From NCBI GenBank assembly GCA_025667525.1, contig CM046881.1:30019580-30083579 (forward strand): 64,000 nt of DNA, written 5' to 3'. This DNA comes from Glebionis coronaria (lineage: Eukaryota; Streptophyta; Magnoliopsida; Asterales; Asteraceae). The stretch's first letter is position 1; each line of letters starts with the position of its first letter. Below are positions 1 through 11,602 of this stretch, in pieces. The notes below the pieces were generated by a model. The model did no database searches and was not told where the DNA came from. It saw only the letters and a list, made by a program, of their open reading frames with translations. The position numbers and the translations under genes were made by a program.

Positions 1-2261
1 ATATATTTTCCACAATAACAACGCCAAGAATTCTAGGATATGAAGCCTCACGTCAAAATACATACATATCTAAGCTTGCAAGAAATGGATAATTATGGGT
101 TAGTGCAATTACTGCGAAAAAGGTCTTCCAAACGGTGTTTCCTAATTATACAATGTTGGTAGATGTGCAACAAAAGTACCATGTGTAATATGATTTTACT
201 GAAAACTCCGACCAACCATTAAATGAAGTTCAAACACATTCCTCGCAAGAAATGGTACGTTAATCTTCTCATTGTAACCAAACTGGACATATTTCTTTAA
301 GAGATTACAGATATTAACAATGAGTAGTATATTTGTATAGCCTCACAAACATTTGCTATATTTAAGAATTTTGTGTCGGTCTATACAGTCCGTTTAAGCA
401 AACAGACAAATTATTTTTTAACATATCTTGTAAGAACCATGTGCTCCAAATTTTTATCCCACTTTCATTTGGGCGATTACATCCAGTAAGAGCGCAAGAG
501 CAAAAGACACCTATATGAATCGATTTTATAAAAAAAACATGCGCATAAACTATAAGAATAACATACTAAACTTCTTTTCTAGATCAAACCAATACAGGAC
601 CTAAAAATGGTTGTCACTTTTATTTTCAAAGTTGACTAATTTCATATGGTCAATCTTTGTATCAGGCCGCAAAAAAGTACTCGTGAGTCGTCTGTGACTT
701 ATGAGTGTCGTATTGGTTTTGGATTCAGCTGTAACGTGTATTTGTTTATGTGTTAATCATTTAGGCTAACTAAAGATCCTAAAGCTCCATAGAAGTGATC
801 AAAGTATATCACTTTCAAAAATAGCATTTACCCGTTTTGGCCCATTACCTTACCCACCCGTTTTTCCTAATCACAATAGAAAATAGCATTTACCTCCACT
901 GTCAGTAAAATTCCTTTCAAGCATTTCATTAAACACCTTGCCCGATTTTATAATTCCAGCAGAAACATGTAAAACAGAAAAAATGGAATCAATCATTGGA
1001 TCTACTATATATTACTATTAATGAATGGAAAATTTAGAAGTTTAATATCAGTCAAACAATCCATCAAGGTGGTTTCCCCCAAATTTCAAATGCACAATTA
1101 TTCTTAAGTAGATATATAAAAAAGCCCTAATCTTTGAAAACCCTATAAGCATATATAAATCCAAAATTTATTATAACGATTCATTGTATGTTTCGACTCT
1201 ATCATTGGCATTGGTCGACTTCTTAGGGATGCTGAATCAATTGATCAGCGATGGTACATCTAACGATACAAAAGCATCAACGGTGGTACATAATAACACG
1301 AAGAACAAAAAAAAAACAAACACCTCATCATTCGAACAAGCAACTGAAAGAATGGACAACAGATGAAAAAGAATAGTGTAGAACCGTAATTTGTAGAAAC
1401 AGATCTTACCTTGATTTTGTTAATGGAAAATTGGGATGAAAGGAAGATGTATCATATATATATATGTATATGATAAACTTGAAACACCTGTCAACACACA
1501 CATAAAGAATATATACCCAAATCACCAGAGGATGAGATATCATCTCATACCAACGACCACAAACCAACGAAGCTCCAATTCACCACAATCTATGTGTGTG
1601 ATGATCTGTGGTGGTTGATGTGGTGGTGGTTGTGACTTGTAGAGAGAGAGAAAGATGAGGCTCGCAGAAAACCAAACCAACAACTAATACCCTCAACCCC
1701 GAACTACCTGAAACCACCTAAACCATCTTTCGATGTGGCGGATTGGCAGATCAAGGAGATGGTAATATGATTGTGATGGCTGTGTATTTTTTAGGGTTTA
1801 GGGAGAGAAATAAGATGGTTGTGTGTGTTTTACGTGTGAGTTATAGTAAACTTTCAAAAAAAAGTCAGATTGTTAAACATGGAATATAGAAAAAGATTCC
1901 TATTGTTGCCTTATTTGTTTTCTATATTTCCTTATTTAGTTTCAACATTTCCGAAAATAAGGTGGTTGAAAAAAAGTGGTTTTTCTTTTATAAAGGGGTA
2001 TAGATACTTGTTTGAAAGCTGAGGATAAAAAGTTAAATATAAAATATTCGTCGAATAACCTAATTAGTACGAAGTATTTTACATGTGTACCCGTTAAACC
2101 TATTTATTTTTTACATCGTGCGCCCGTTTATCCCATAAATAAAAATAAAGTACTAAAAAGTCTATATTTTTTAAAATGTGCAAAATTTGACACCAATAAT
2201 CATTAATAAATCTCCAAAGTATAAAAATAAAGGTAAATGGTAAACAATATCATCAGTCCAC
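1..2261. other. intergenic, no gene recognised
   Basis: AT-rich sequence with only short chance ORFs of about 60 codons. A GT/GGT-rich stretch near 1590-1640 and a GA microsatellite near 1642-1653 are visible. I see no convincing coding, RNA or transposon signal. Confidence 0.5.
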
Positions 2262-2393
2262 AACACAATTTTAATCCAATGGCTCAAAACCATTCATTTT
2301 TTACCTACCACACCCCCATTTTAATTGAATGGCTTAAAACCATTACACGTCGCCGACCCACAACACAAATTTAATCCAACGGCTGAAAAGCAT
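2262..2393 (+). repeat. degenerate direct repeats around a TTTAATCCAAYGGC motif
   Basis: Three imperfect copies of a roughly 35-base segment occur at about 2262-2297, 2322-2346 and 2358-2393. Each contains a form of TTTAATCCAAYGGCT followed by AAAA and CAT. A related segment lies near 39170 upstream of another MAFDFF unit. They sit about 1 kb upstream of the short-ORF unit at 3429, so they could be old promoter repeats. That role is inference. Confidence 0.4.
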
Positions 2394-3119
2394 AAGGGTT
2401 GAGCAAACAAAAACCGAAAAACCGAAACCGAACCAAAAAACCGAAAAAACCGAACCGAAAAAACCGACCGAATATAAAAACCGATGGTTCGGTTTTTACG
2501 TTTTCAAAAACCGAAAAGTTTCGGTTCGGTTTCGGTTTTCATCTAAAAGCCGAACCGTAAAAACCGAACCGAACCGAACCATTTTATTATATCAAAAATT
2601 ATAAATATAATATAATATAACATAATATAAATAAATAAGTAATATATAAAAGTTATAAATTAATATTATTTTTAGGGAAATATGAGTAATATATTTATCT
2701 TATTGTTTATACGTGTGTTCGATATATATCTATGTGTACTTGACAATATATCATTACATGTGTGACAATAATCGTTTATATGCATATTTACTTGCATGTG
2801 TGTTTATCTTATTAATATGTGTGTAATTATAGATTAAAAATTTGAGATAAACATTATTTGGCTTAGATTGAATATAAAGAAAAAAATATTTATTTTTCAC
2901 GCAAAACAAGTTTTTTAATCTAAATCGGACGTACTAAAATATAAACGTTTTTAAAACCGAAAAAACCGAAAAACCGAACCGAAATCGATTACAAACCAAA
3001 AAAACTGAACCGCCCAAAACCGAACGGTTTCGGTTTTTTGGTTTTTAAAAAACCGAATATGTCGGTTTGGTTTCGGTTTTAGCCAAAAACCGACCCAAAC
3101 CGAACCGTGCGCACCCCTA
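2394..3119. mobile_element. hAT-type non-autonomous element rich in AACCGAACCG
   Basis: The left end AAGGGTTGAGCA and the right end, read inverted as TAGGGGTGCGCA, form short imperfect terminal inverted repeats. An 8-bp target duplication AAAAGCAT lies at 2386-2393 and 3120-3127. Both ends are packed with short AACCGAAA and TTCGGTTT repeats that are mutually complementary, so the element could fold into a long hairpin. The centre (about 2590-2940) is plain AT-rich DNA with no transposase. An 8-bp duplication with TAGGGGTG-like ends fits the hAT superfamily. Related elements lie at 38294 and 46566. Confidence 0.75.
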
Positions 3120-3189
3120 AAAAGCATTACCCGTCACTGATCCGCACCAAAACAATGCCACCAATCACAAACTCTCTTGATCCCCTTTA

Positions 3190-3305
3190 CTCCTCTATAA
3201 AAAAGCAAGCAGTCTTCCTCATCCTCAAAGTTAAAAGCATAAAACCATAAAACTTCTCTCTTGTAACAAAAGTTTTTCAGGTCTTACAACCAAGGTTTTT
3301 AAACG
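3190..3305 (+). promoter_or_regulatory. promoter/5' leader remnant of the MAFDFF unit
   Basis: A TATA-like CTCTATAAAA at about 3195 is followed by a leader (CTCATCCTCAAAGTTAAAAG). About 100 bases on is a pyrimidine-rich, intron-like stretch ending TTTCAG at 3412-3417. The same arrangement (TATA-like box, leader, intron-like stretch, ATGGCTTTTGATTTC) recurs at 40371-40594 and 44425-44648, which supports a real ancestral promoter plus 5'-UTR intron. Confidence 0.4.
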
Positions 3306-3428
3306 TTTTTTTTTTTTACTTGTTTTTAGATCTATATTTATTTTTACCAGATCTGTTGTTTTCAACTACTTTTAACATATTTTTATACCAGAATCTAACA
3401 TTTTATTTGCTTTCAGGTAGGTGAACTC

Positions 3429-3485
3429 ATGGCTTTTGATTTCTTTGAGTTGCTCTTTATTGACAACTACCATGAACTAAACTAA
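3429..3485 (+). CDS. MAFDFF short ORF, copy 1 (18 codons)
   Basis: The short ORF begins MAFDFFELLFIDNYHELN and ends at TAA. I do not recognise a family. Its interest is conservation: the same N-terminus opens short ORFs at 52769, 55960, 40594 and 44648, each after a similar leader and, in three copies, after a CAG-ended intron-like stretch. A candidate splice donor (AAGTAGGT here, CAGGTAGGT at 55960) lies just downstream, so this could be exon 1 of a spliced gene or an upstream ORF. Copies differ after residue 6 (ELL versus RPILL) and copy 3 has a local insertion that changes the C-terminus. Coding status is unproven. Confidence 0.35.
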   Translation: MAFDFFELLFIDNYHELN

Positions 3486-3619
3486 TTTCATAATACAAGT
3501 AGGTTACACCGACCACTCCATCATCATCATTTGTTTCTTCTTAATAATTTGTGTTATGTAAATGTTATTCAAATGAAACTTTCTTTTTCTAAATCTTTTT
3601 TTACTTGTTCATGATTCTA

Positions 3620-4640
3620 GAGTCATCACATTGCTCCGTTGTGGGGAGGCTGCTCAAGTGGATGCCGAAAGGATTCATATGTAAAGACTTTCAAAACAGA
3701 ATAGGAAATGGGTGATTTTTAAACTCTGGTGAATGTTAGTGATTATCTTAACAACTCCGTTCTCGTGCCGAAACTCGTACAAGATTCACCTTCCTTATCA
3801 GAATTTGAATCTGTACCCGGATTATTAAACACTAACACCTTTTCTATTTTAACTACCTCTTCGGGATGGCATTCCGTCTGCACAAAAAAAGGATTAAAGA
3901 TGGAATTCCCTGTTTGATTAGTTTGGGGTTAGTTTGCGACGACACACACTTTAGGATATTCAGCTTGGGACAACATTAGCAATATCGGGTGAGGGTTACG
4001 GAAGATGTCGGTTTAATTGAGGCTAAGGTTTTGAGTGTGGGGATGGGAAACTTGTGAAACGATGCTGCGGAAGACCAAGGAAAATCATTCAAGCCACTCA
4101 TGGAGGGTTCGAGCCGGGGCTGTGTTTCGCAAATTGATTTATTTTTGGATTATGTGTAGTAGTTGAGCTGTATTTTTTTAGCACGTTTGTGTTTGGATTT
4201 GTATTGTCAGATTGTTTTGAGTTATATAAAAGGGAATATTGCATAAATGTGTTCATCATTCTTGTTCACTTGCGTTTTATCGTTGATATCAAAATCTTTA
4301 GCTAATTCAAGAACAAGTCAACCGGATTGATCATCTTTTCAACCCGGAGGAGATTACCCAAACCCACCCATCCTGTTGGTCTCTACTGGTCTGCTTTGAC
4401 CACTAAGCAAATGATAGGTTTCAGCATGAACCCGTTAGCATGTTGGTCTGACTCAAACTCATTTCAACAAGTACTAAAAACTTGTTGCAACCGGAACTCT
4501 GCCTCCTCTAGTCTGGTACATAAGATTCATTTTATAATATACTTATCAATTTCTACTCGACAGGCGGAGGAGAAAGCTGTTTAGGAATGGGAGAGAAAGG
4601 TTGCATTTGTTTTAGTGAGCCATTGAGTTTGGTCTTCTTT
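3620..4640 (+). pseudogene. unidentified duplicated coding relic downstream of MAFDFF unit 1
   Basis: This stretch aligns closely with about 56150-57560. The clearest part is an ORF at 3729-3917 with the phrase SGWHSVCTKKGLKM, present in both copies. Copy D has an extra peptide (VSLLMHPDTTSTPF) that is deleted here. Downstream both copies share a stretch readable as VRVTEDVGLIEAKVLSVGMG but with stops and frame changes. The segment ends in GGCGGAGGAGAAAGCTGTTTAGG, which also occurs near 48095 and 57480. I cannot name the ancestral gene. Confidence 0.4.
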
Positions 4641-5879
4641 TTTTGGCTTTTTCAGAAGGGTTAAAGAGTAGATATGCAGAAATATGTGCAACATATTTTG
4701 TGTTTTGTGTTGTTGCTATATGGCTCACAGCCTCACACTTCTTTCTGACATGGGACTTCAAGGAGCAGCGAGGATTTACTTGCTTAATCGATTTGTATGT
4801 ATTATCATTTCTGCAAAAGATACAGAAGATGAAGCTCTTTCTATGCCTTCTCTTAGCAGTTTCATCCATGATCCCGGTTTACTTGAGTCAAGTTTGACCC
4901 ATTTACATGTGAATGGTCAAATATTACCTGTGTTTTATCTCCAACGGGTCAAATAGGCCAAATGAAAAAATTGCTCAAAATGAAGAAAAAGTAAGAAACT
5001 TCATAGTTGATATGTTCTGGATTTTAGATGTGTGTGGAAAATAAAAACACACGTAAACGATATCTTGAAGTGTATAAAAGAGTTTAAGAAGTCGTCTAAA
5101 TGACACAATGCTTAAAATCTTTTCGGAAGGGAATGAATCTAGCGCGGTTAGTTTCTTTTATTGGGGTAAAACATGAAACCAAATGTTTTATAATTATTAT
5201 GGCTGCAAACTAGTTGTAATTCACATGCATCAAAGACAAGATCATAAATGGCTCAATTATGTTATATCTCTAGGACAAAATGGAAAGGTCTAAATATATA
5301 TTTCTATGTAAAAATGAAACGGGTCATATGGGTCAACAGTCACCCAGTCTTTATGGTCGACCCAGCTCAGTTTTGACCTGAACAAAAATGGTTATACACA
5401 TGTTTCAACAGTTTTTCGTTAACTGAAATGACGAAGGTTTGGGTGGGTAATAGAAGCCTTCTACATCCTATCCGAGAACACTCAACGATAGTCACTAGCT
5501 TGACTGTTCTACAAACCGGGGATACTACTAGTATTAAGTGGCTTCGATGTTCCACTCCATGTATGAATATCATGAAAGATTTTGTAAATGCATTAACAAC
5601 CAAAAACGAAGAAGTCGCAGAATGATTGTCTCGGGCAAGGGATTCATGTTAATGGGTCATTTTTTAGCACTAGTTGAATTAAACCCGATCGAATGCATTC
5701 ACGGACCTGGATAGTTTTATCATGTGAACGGCTATATAATGTAAATATGTCAGTGTTTGGCTCTTGTTTAACGGAGATTGTATTCAGTATGTCATGATAA
5801 TGGTTAATGTCAAAAAAACAAGGTCTGGATCGTTTGCTTTTGATGGGTTCACGTGACCTGCACCAATAGCAAAAGAGTC
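4641..5879 (+). other. possible unidentified gene relic
   Basis: Two stretches look more protein-like than background. One spans 4684-4956, with a segment GLQGAARIYLLNRFVCII and an acidic run. The other spans 5428-5625, ending in the tract MKDFVNALTTKNEEVAE and TGA. No motif lets me assign a family. The segment lies between the duplicated relic and the subtilase fragment and has no visible copy elsewhere in the window. Several GGGTCA-type words around 4900-5370 are typical of relic intergenic DNA here. Confidence 0.25.
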
Positions 5880-6430
5880 TACTGGGACTCTGGGAGCTCT
5901 CTCTCGTCTACAATGGTTTTTCCATTTAGGCTTTCTTAGGTCTCTGTTGTCATTATTGCAGACTTGATAGCAGCACTAGACAGTGTAGGTTGGTGCGTTT
6001 TAGGAGTGCTGCTACTATACGCCTGCTAGATGAGCACAGCCACTCATTTCCCAGATAAGAGGTTAAAGTGTTAAACATTGCTTTTCTACGTTGTCGCCAA
6101 GCTGCAAGGATGTCAACACCTGGTCCAGTAATGCATGGTTTAAGGATTCCGGGACTTGCAAGGTTAGGCCCGGCCTCTTGAAGAGAAACAAGCCACTTCT
6201 GGAGCTGATTTTATGCCTAGTATAGTTCCATGATGAACAATAGTTGCTATAGAAGGGGATGAATAATAATTCCTTCTTTGTAACCGACGTTTGAAGCAGG
6301 AAGAACATGAGTCTCTGGTAGTGTAGCCTCTGGACAAAGCGTCAGTCTTTGTGTTGATAAAATTAGGATCCAAATGGACGAGACATGTTGGAAAGCATGC
6401 ATCTTGCCACTGCTAGTATAAAGAAACATG
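5880..6430 (-). pseudogene. subtilisin-like serine protease fragment (SBT type)
   Basis: On the minus strand the translation, with frame changes, follows the plant subtilase order. It reads LPETHVLPASNVGYKEG, then TIVHHGTILGIKSAPEVA, then SRG and NLASPGILKP plus ITGPGVDILAAWR, then a remnant of the serine box, and finally AIKSAIMTTET and LNGKTIV. In intact plant subtilases the box reads GTSMSCPHLSG and carries the nucleophilic serine. Here only a fragment resembling MSGCAHLAG is left, so the active site is destroyed. At least two frameshifts and stops interrupt it. It covers only the middle to late catalytic domain, without prodomain or fibronectin-like tail. It is a dead fragment and the family call is firm. 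Confidence 0.8.
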
Positions 6431-6646
6431 GACCTGTGGATTTCAGCTTTTAGCTCAATCCTTCACCATTAGTAGGAAATGATACTTGTTTGGCCCGTAA
6501 ACTTGCAGCAATATGAATTTTGGCTATCTTACGGAAGTGATTTTTCTAGTTTACTCTCATTTAAGGGCTATACCAATATGGGAGAAATATGATTGGTACA
6601 TGTACATAATGCACTTATATAGTAACATAAATTTGCTATTGTTCGC

Positions 6647-6832
6647 GTGAGAACTTATACTTTTCTAGCCATCTCCTTTGTTATATTGAATAGTCTTCTG
6701 ATACTTGGTGTATTGCAGAATACAGAAGCCGGTTATGGGTCTAGTTTCGCCCGATTGCTGAGTATGGAGCAGATTATGCAGAGGCATCAGGAAAAGGGAA
6801 AGCTAAGAAAGCGGGCTTTTGTACTGCGGTAG
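6647..6832 (+). CDS. small ORF with hydrophobic N-terminus, doubtful
   Basis: This 61-codon ORF starts with a non-ATG codon (GTG) and opens with a hydrophobic segment resembling a signal peptide (FLAISFVILNSLLILGVL). A basic tail with RHQEKGKLRKRAFVLR follows. No family is recognised. Its 3' end lies in the first unit of a 98-bp tandem duplication, so the last codons are repeated downstream without the N-terminus. It could be a relic of a small secreted peptide gene or chance. Confidence 0.2.
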   Translation: MRTYTFLAISFVILNSLLILGVLQNTEAGYGSSFARLLSMEQIMQRHQEKGKLRKRAFVLR

Positions 6833-6997
6833 GAATCATTATGCCCCCTTGTAAAATTCAACTGGATATAGAGTATATTAGTTGAAAAGTTACCAATACG
6901 CTAAGAAAGCGGGCTTTTGTACTGCGGTAGGAATCATTATGCCCCCTTGTAAAATTCAACTGGATATAGAGTATATTAGTTGAAAAGTTACCAAGTA
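6802..6997. repeat. 98-bp tandem duplication
   Basis: The segment starting GCTAAGAAAGCGGGCTTTTG at 6802 is repeated at 6900. The two units look identical over about 95 bases, so this is a recent local duplication. Confidence 0.9.
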
Positions 6998-6999
6998 TT

Positions 7000-8107
7000 G
7001 GTAATTCAGAACCTGAATTGCATGCTTTGTTATCAAGAGTTTTAGTACTGATACGAGAGTGATTGTGAAGAGTGAGCGAATATCTTCATAACCCTCAACA
7101 AATTAGGCTCGTGAAGTCGTGATATTACTAGAACTAGAAGAAATTAAGGAGTTAGTTGATCCCATATGTACAATGTTGAGAGTTGACAAGGGGATTTATA
7201 TATCCATTATGATCAGTAGTACTATACATGTGTCGATTTCAATCACATACATGCGGGGAATGTATCGTTCTGCCACATTTCAGCGTCCACCGGGTATCAA
7301 AGGGGACAGATACGATGCAGAATAAAGCGTGTGTGCGTTCGTTGAACATCTTTGGTTATGTCATATGAACCCATAGCACATTGAAAAATCCATAACATCT
7401 TCCTACGTGTGTTTTTATCTGTGTTTGAAGAAATCAATAAGAAAAATGAAGGTCAAAAAGATTACTGGGCCAATTTTAACCCATTTCTAAATTCTAAGTA
7501 TTTAACTTCCGAATCTCTAAAACAAAAACACTCACTTTTTTTATAAAATTTAATCTTAGATAATGAATGATAGGATTAGTCTTTTAGCTTGTAAGTAAAA
7601 AAATAATTGCAAAATAACTCAAACTCGAATAAAATTACAAAAGCAAAACGCGTAAAGTGTAAACTTGATAACTTTTTAAATGTCTAGACTCAAGTTTTAT
7701 CTTTTTTATTTATGAGATCGAATATATGGCTTTAAAATATGGCAGTTGGACATGTTATTATTGTTCACCAAAAACAAACATAAATGTCTCTGTATGTATT
7801 TGCACTAGCATCCCTTTAGGAGTTAAGATTTCACGATGCAAATTTTCTAAACCAGGCACAATTTGACCATTCGAAAAACAGTTGCGACTATTAAACTTGG
7901 CCAAAAGATCAATAGTTTTTGTACTTCTTGCTACTTCTAACATGGGTTGCATCATGAGAGACCACATGCGTGTTTTTGATGTTCACATATACATATGATA
8001 TTATGATGTAAAAAAAACCGTTCAAAAAAAACTATGGCGTAAAAAAGCAAAAAAAAAATAGTTTATTGAGAACAATGAATCGAAATAGTGTATCAATAAT
8101 TCAGTAT
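7000..8107. other. relic sequence and AT-rich spacer
   Basis: About 7260-7380 is similar to 46030-46140 (shared words GCCACATT, GGTATCAAA, GATACGATGC), so another unidentified relic is shared with the cluster further right. A minus-strand ORF at 7967-7758 (69 codons, with EVARSTKTIDLLAKFNSRN) looks protein-like but is unidentified. The rest shows nothing. Confidence 0.3.
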
Positions 8108-8205
8108 CACCAAATGAGTTTCTGGGCCTTATCTTATAGGAAATGGGCTCTAGTTCACCAAATGAGTTTCTGGGCCTTATCTTATAGGGAATGGGCTCTA
8201 GTTCA
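8108..8205. repeat. 49-bp tandem duplication
   Basis: CACCAAATGAGTTTCTGGGC and the following bases occur twice at a 49-bp spacing (8108 and 8157) with one visible mismatch (GGAAATGG versus GGGAATGG). Confidence 0.9.
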
Positions 8206-8228
8206 AATCTTAAGTTGTTATATACTTA

Positions 8229-8456
8229 GGGTGTGTTTGGCATTGTTAAGAGCTGGAGCTGAATGCTGGAGCATGTAACTTGAGCTTATTTCACATGCTA
8301 CTTTAACTAGCATGCCATTTAGGAGCTTATTTTTTTAATAAGCTCTCTCAAGCTCTGTCAACCAAACGAGACTTATTTTTAATAGTAGCTTATTTTTTAA
8401 AAACAATAAGCTCAAGCTATGATAAGCTCTAATAAGCTCACGCACCAAACATAGCC
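8229..8456. mobile_element. Tourist-like MITE (PIF/Harbinger), 228 bp
   Basis: The ends are GGGTGTGTTTGG and, inverted, GGCTATGTTTGG. They are flanked by TTA at 8226-8228 and 8457-8459, the 3-bp duplication of PIF/Harbinger elements. The interior has repeated, partly complementary AATAAGCTC words. A partial inverted copy lies at about 10252-10432. Confidence 0.75.
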
Positions 8457-8459
8457 TTA

Positions 8460-9640
8460 GTAGTAAAAAAATGTACTACTAGTAACATTAATGTACACAT
8501 ATGCTACCTTTACTCCAACATAAACTCGAAAGTAAAGAGACCGTTTCAAGGATGACCGTCGACAAGGTACAACATATATAAGAAATATGGTAATCAGTGT
8601 GTGTTGTACTTAAAAATGAAAGTGTCTCACACTCAACTAAAAAAGAAACATTATATCTTATCTTAATATCTTATAAAAGATTTAAGCCATTTTCTATTAT
8701 TAGAAGTCTTAATCTTTTAAGCCTCCAACATTTCTTGTTATGGAAGATTGTTGTTACATTTTTATTTATTGCACAAATAAATTTTATTAAATTCAAAGTT
8801 ATTAATAGGCTTAATTTTAAAACATATGTTACACATAAAATTAAAACACATTTTAATGAGCTCATTTTAATATGACCATTTTGTATGTTATTTTTTAAAG
8901 AAATTAAAAGTCAAAACTTTTCATCACACACATAATGAAAAAGTTAAATATTTTAGATTATGTAAACTCGAAACGGACTAACGTTAACACAAATTATTTA
9001 AAAAGCTTGTAACCGTCCATTTAAAATATTATAGTAAAAAATATATTAAATTATGCGTTGTAACAGGCATAGAGGTTTATAAAGCCTAATCTATCCTATT
9101 TATACTAAGTTATATTATAAAGTATTTAGCACATTCTAAATAAAGAAGTCTCAAAAAATTAAGCCAAAAAGATTACAATAAAAAGAAATTAAAAAGTTAA
9201 AATAATATTATTTATTTCGTAATTAAGCGTTTTTATGTTTAGTCCATTTCAAAACCGTCTTCATTAACTTTTGTAATGAGAGTTAAATATTATCGGTTAC
9301 GTTTTAACCAAAATCACAATTCTATTTTTAATATAACTTTTGTAACGTTTACTTTATTTGAGTATAAAAGCATCATTTGGTTAATGCAAAAAACATAACA
9401 ATTTCTATTCCTCTATCATACTTCTAAAAAATCTTATGACTTTTTTTTGTTTCTTTTGAGCATCTCAGAAAATTTGTATACCTCATCAAATTAAAAAAGA
9501 ATGTTTCGTTTCAACTATTACTACGGTGAACTTATTGTTAGTGTACATGCAATTGCTTAACATGAAAATAAAGACCGAGTATGTGATTTTTATGTTATTT
9601 TTTGAATACTATGCAATGTGGCATGATAGTCTTTTCAATA
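8460..9640. other. AT-rich spacer
   Basis: Very AT-rich DNA with no supportable gene. ORFs on both strands near 8600-8870 are low-complexity Leu/Ile/Lys-rich translations and look like chance. Confidence 0.45.
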
Positions 9641-9730
9641 ATATGCATTATATAGGCAATATTGTAGATACGTTATCCTCAATAAACGTATAAGTAGAGA
9701 ACATTGAATCGTAAGAAAATTTTGTTACAC

Positions 9731-9768
9731 GGATACCCATCGCTTCAATGCGCGGATACCCAGCTAGT
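9731..9768 (+). repeat. Helitron-like 3' terminus candidate
   Basis: A small hairpin (CGC-TTCAAT-GCG) lies between two copies of GGATACCCA/C and is followed after about 11 bases by CTAG and then T. Helitron 3' ends have a short GC-rich hairpin, CTRR and a following host T. The stem is short and no 5' TC end was located, so this is tentative. Confidence 0.3.
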
Positions 9769-9795
9769 AAGTGAATAATGTATGTACATGCACAA

Positions 9796-9872
9796 AGTAG
9801 TTGATGATGTATCAAATCAAGAAATGTGAGGAAAAGTAGTTGATGATGTATCAAATCAAGAAATGTGAGGTA
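9796..9872. repeat. 38-bp tandem duplication
   Basis: AAAGTAGTTGATGATGTATC plus the following bases up to GAAATGTGAGG is present twice, starting near 9796 and 9834, with no visible mismatch. Confidence 0.9.
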
Positions 9873-10251
9873 TCGAGGTAGCTAGTTGTTGTTTCATGAG
9901 CATGTGATGGCATGCTAATGAAATAAAAGTTGTTGCATTTGCTTGCGACCAATTAATTTGATCAATAATTCACTAACATGGACCCTTCAATTCTCCATAT
10001 ATATACCAGTACACGACTACCTAATTACTCAATATATTGTCTGAAAATAAATCTAACTTGACATATTCTATTTTGTTATATATGCTAGATGCTTAGAATA
10101 TGACCCAAACCTGATTGTGGACTTAGGTATATATATGTGTTCGAGTCTTATAATATATCGCCTAATATGATCAACTTTGGGAAGATATACCAAACCGACT
10201 TTGTCTTATGTTGTGCATTAGATAATCGTGTTCATATGACCAACTTATTGT

Positions 10252-10432
10252 TTTTCAAAAATAAGCTACTATTAAAACTAAGTCTCGTTTGGCTGACAGA
10301 GCTTGCTAAAAAAAATAAGCTCCTAAATAACATGCTGGTTAAAGTAGCATGTAAAAAAACTCAAGCCACATGCTCTAGCATTCAACTCCAGCAACCCACT
10401 CCAGCTCCTAAAGATGCCAAACATACCCTAAA
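10252..10432. mobile_element. partial inverted copy of the 8229 Tourist-like MITE
   Basis: Read on the minus strand this follows the order of the element at 8229: GGGTATGTTTGGC, GGAGCTG, AGCATGCTACTTT-like words, GAGCTTATTTTTT, and AACGAGAC before AATAGTAGCTTATTTTT. The distal end, about 60 bases, is missing. It ends in CCAAACATACCC then TAA. Confidence 0.65.
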
Positions 10433-11554
10433 TATGAAAGTGATAAAGGACTAATAAACCACCCGGTGTTTTTTTCCTTTCAAATCCATTTATTGTTTTC
10501 TTTATTAAATATATCAGTGTATTGTGTTTTTTACTTTTACGCATGTCACGCTTTTTATATAACTCAATGGTTACGGGAAAAAGTAACTTTTCATGACACA
10601 TGGAACCAAAATTCACATTTTGAACTAATTTAGGAACGGTGATTAGGGACAAGGTTGGGTTAACCCTTGAGAATGCCGCAAGTGAGGTCTTAAGATTTGG
10701 TGCTAATGCGGTACTGGCTAAGGATACTTTCACGATTGTTTTTTTTAGAACGGCAAGTATTAGTGGTTAGTGGGTCGAGTCGTGCAATGACATCCAAGCG
10801 GAATAATATTTTCGTCAAACCCTCGTCTAGTTATGTTAGACTTCTTATCCGCTTCGGCTGAAAGGCCCTTGTCACGTCTTGAACCCAAGACCTCCGGGAT
10901 TCCTCTCCCAAAGAAATCACTTAGTGTAACCTTGGTCAGGGACGGAGCTAGGGGGTTCCCACGGGTGCCCGTGAGCCCTATGGATTTTTTCTGTGTAGTG
11001 TTAATTCGTGAAGAAAACATCGATTTTTTCTAAATGCATCTTAATGCACACGGTCAATCGGAACGTGTTTCTACCTTTCGTTTTAATTAATTTTTAACAT
11101 GTGTTACGGTTTAAAAAATTTATACATCCGATCATATTTTGTTATGGCTTCGTCTTTGACCTTAGTGGTCAATTGAGCTAAGCCAGTTGATTAATGCTTT
11201 CACGATTGTTGATGATGGAAGCACACATGAATTAACAAGCAAACGAGTTGCTCAAATAAAAAACAATTTGAGGTGCATTTCTATAAGATATGATGTATAG
11301 TATTCTCTTCACTTATAATAATGATAAATATGACTAGAAAAAAGAAAATTTAGATTATACATTAGTATGTAATAAAATGCTATCAAATGAATTTACAAGT
11401 TAGCCACATCTAGGTTATGTGGCAGTCACTGTATTGATAGATGTCAACTACTTAAATGTTTGTTGCGTATGAACCAGTGTTATGTTTCTGGATACATGTG
11501 TTGTACGAAATATAAATAACCTCGTTTAGAATTTTTCGTAGATACTCTAATGTT
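10433..11554. other. spacer with probable old repeat
   Basis: 10740-11040 contains words common in dispersed plant repeats, such as TTGAACCCAAGACCTCC and CAGGGACGGAGCTAGGGGG. No ends or target duplication could be defined. I see no gene. Confidence 0.35.
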
Positions 11555-11559
11555 GTTAT

Positions 11560-11602
11560 TGTTAGACTATAATTTGTTAGACAAACAATTATATTTTCAA
11601 TA
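11560..11602 (+). repeat. copia 5' LTR, internally deleted to 43 bp
   Basis: It retains the first 21 and last about 22 bases of the LTR. Compared with the 145-bp right LTR, about 100 internal bases are missing, removing most of the expected promoter region. Confidence 0.85.

Noticed and set aside
2400..3115. Simple CCGAAC microsatellite
   Set aside because: Clear inverted ends and an 8-bp duplication show a transposon.
8597..8875. 92-codon ORF
   Set aside because: Low-complexity Ile/Leu/Lys/Phe composition in AT-rich DNA with an equally open antisense ORF.
10740..11040. SINE based on a TTGAACCCAAGACC (B-box-like) word and CAGGGACGGAGCTAGG
   Set aside because: No A box at the right distance, no tail and no target duplication could be found.
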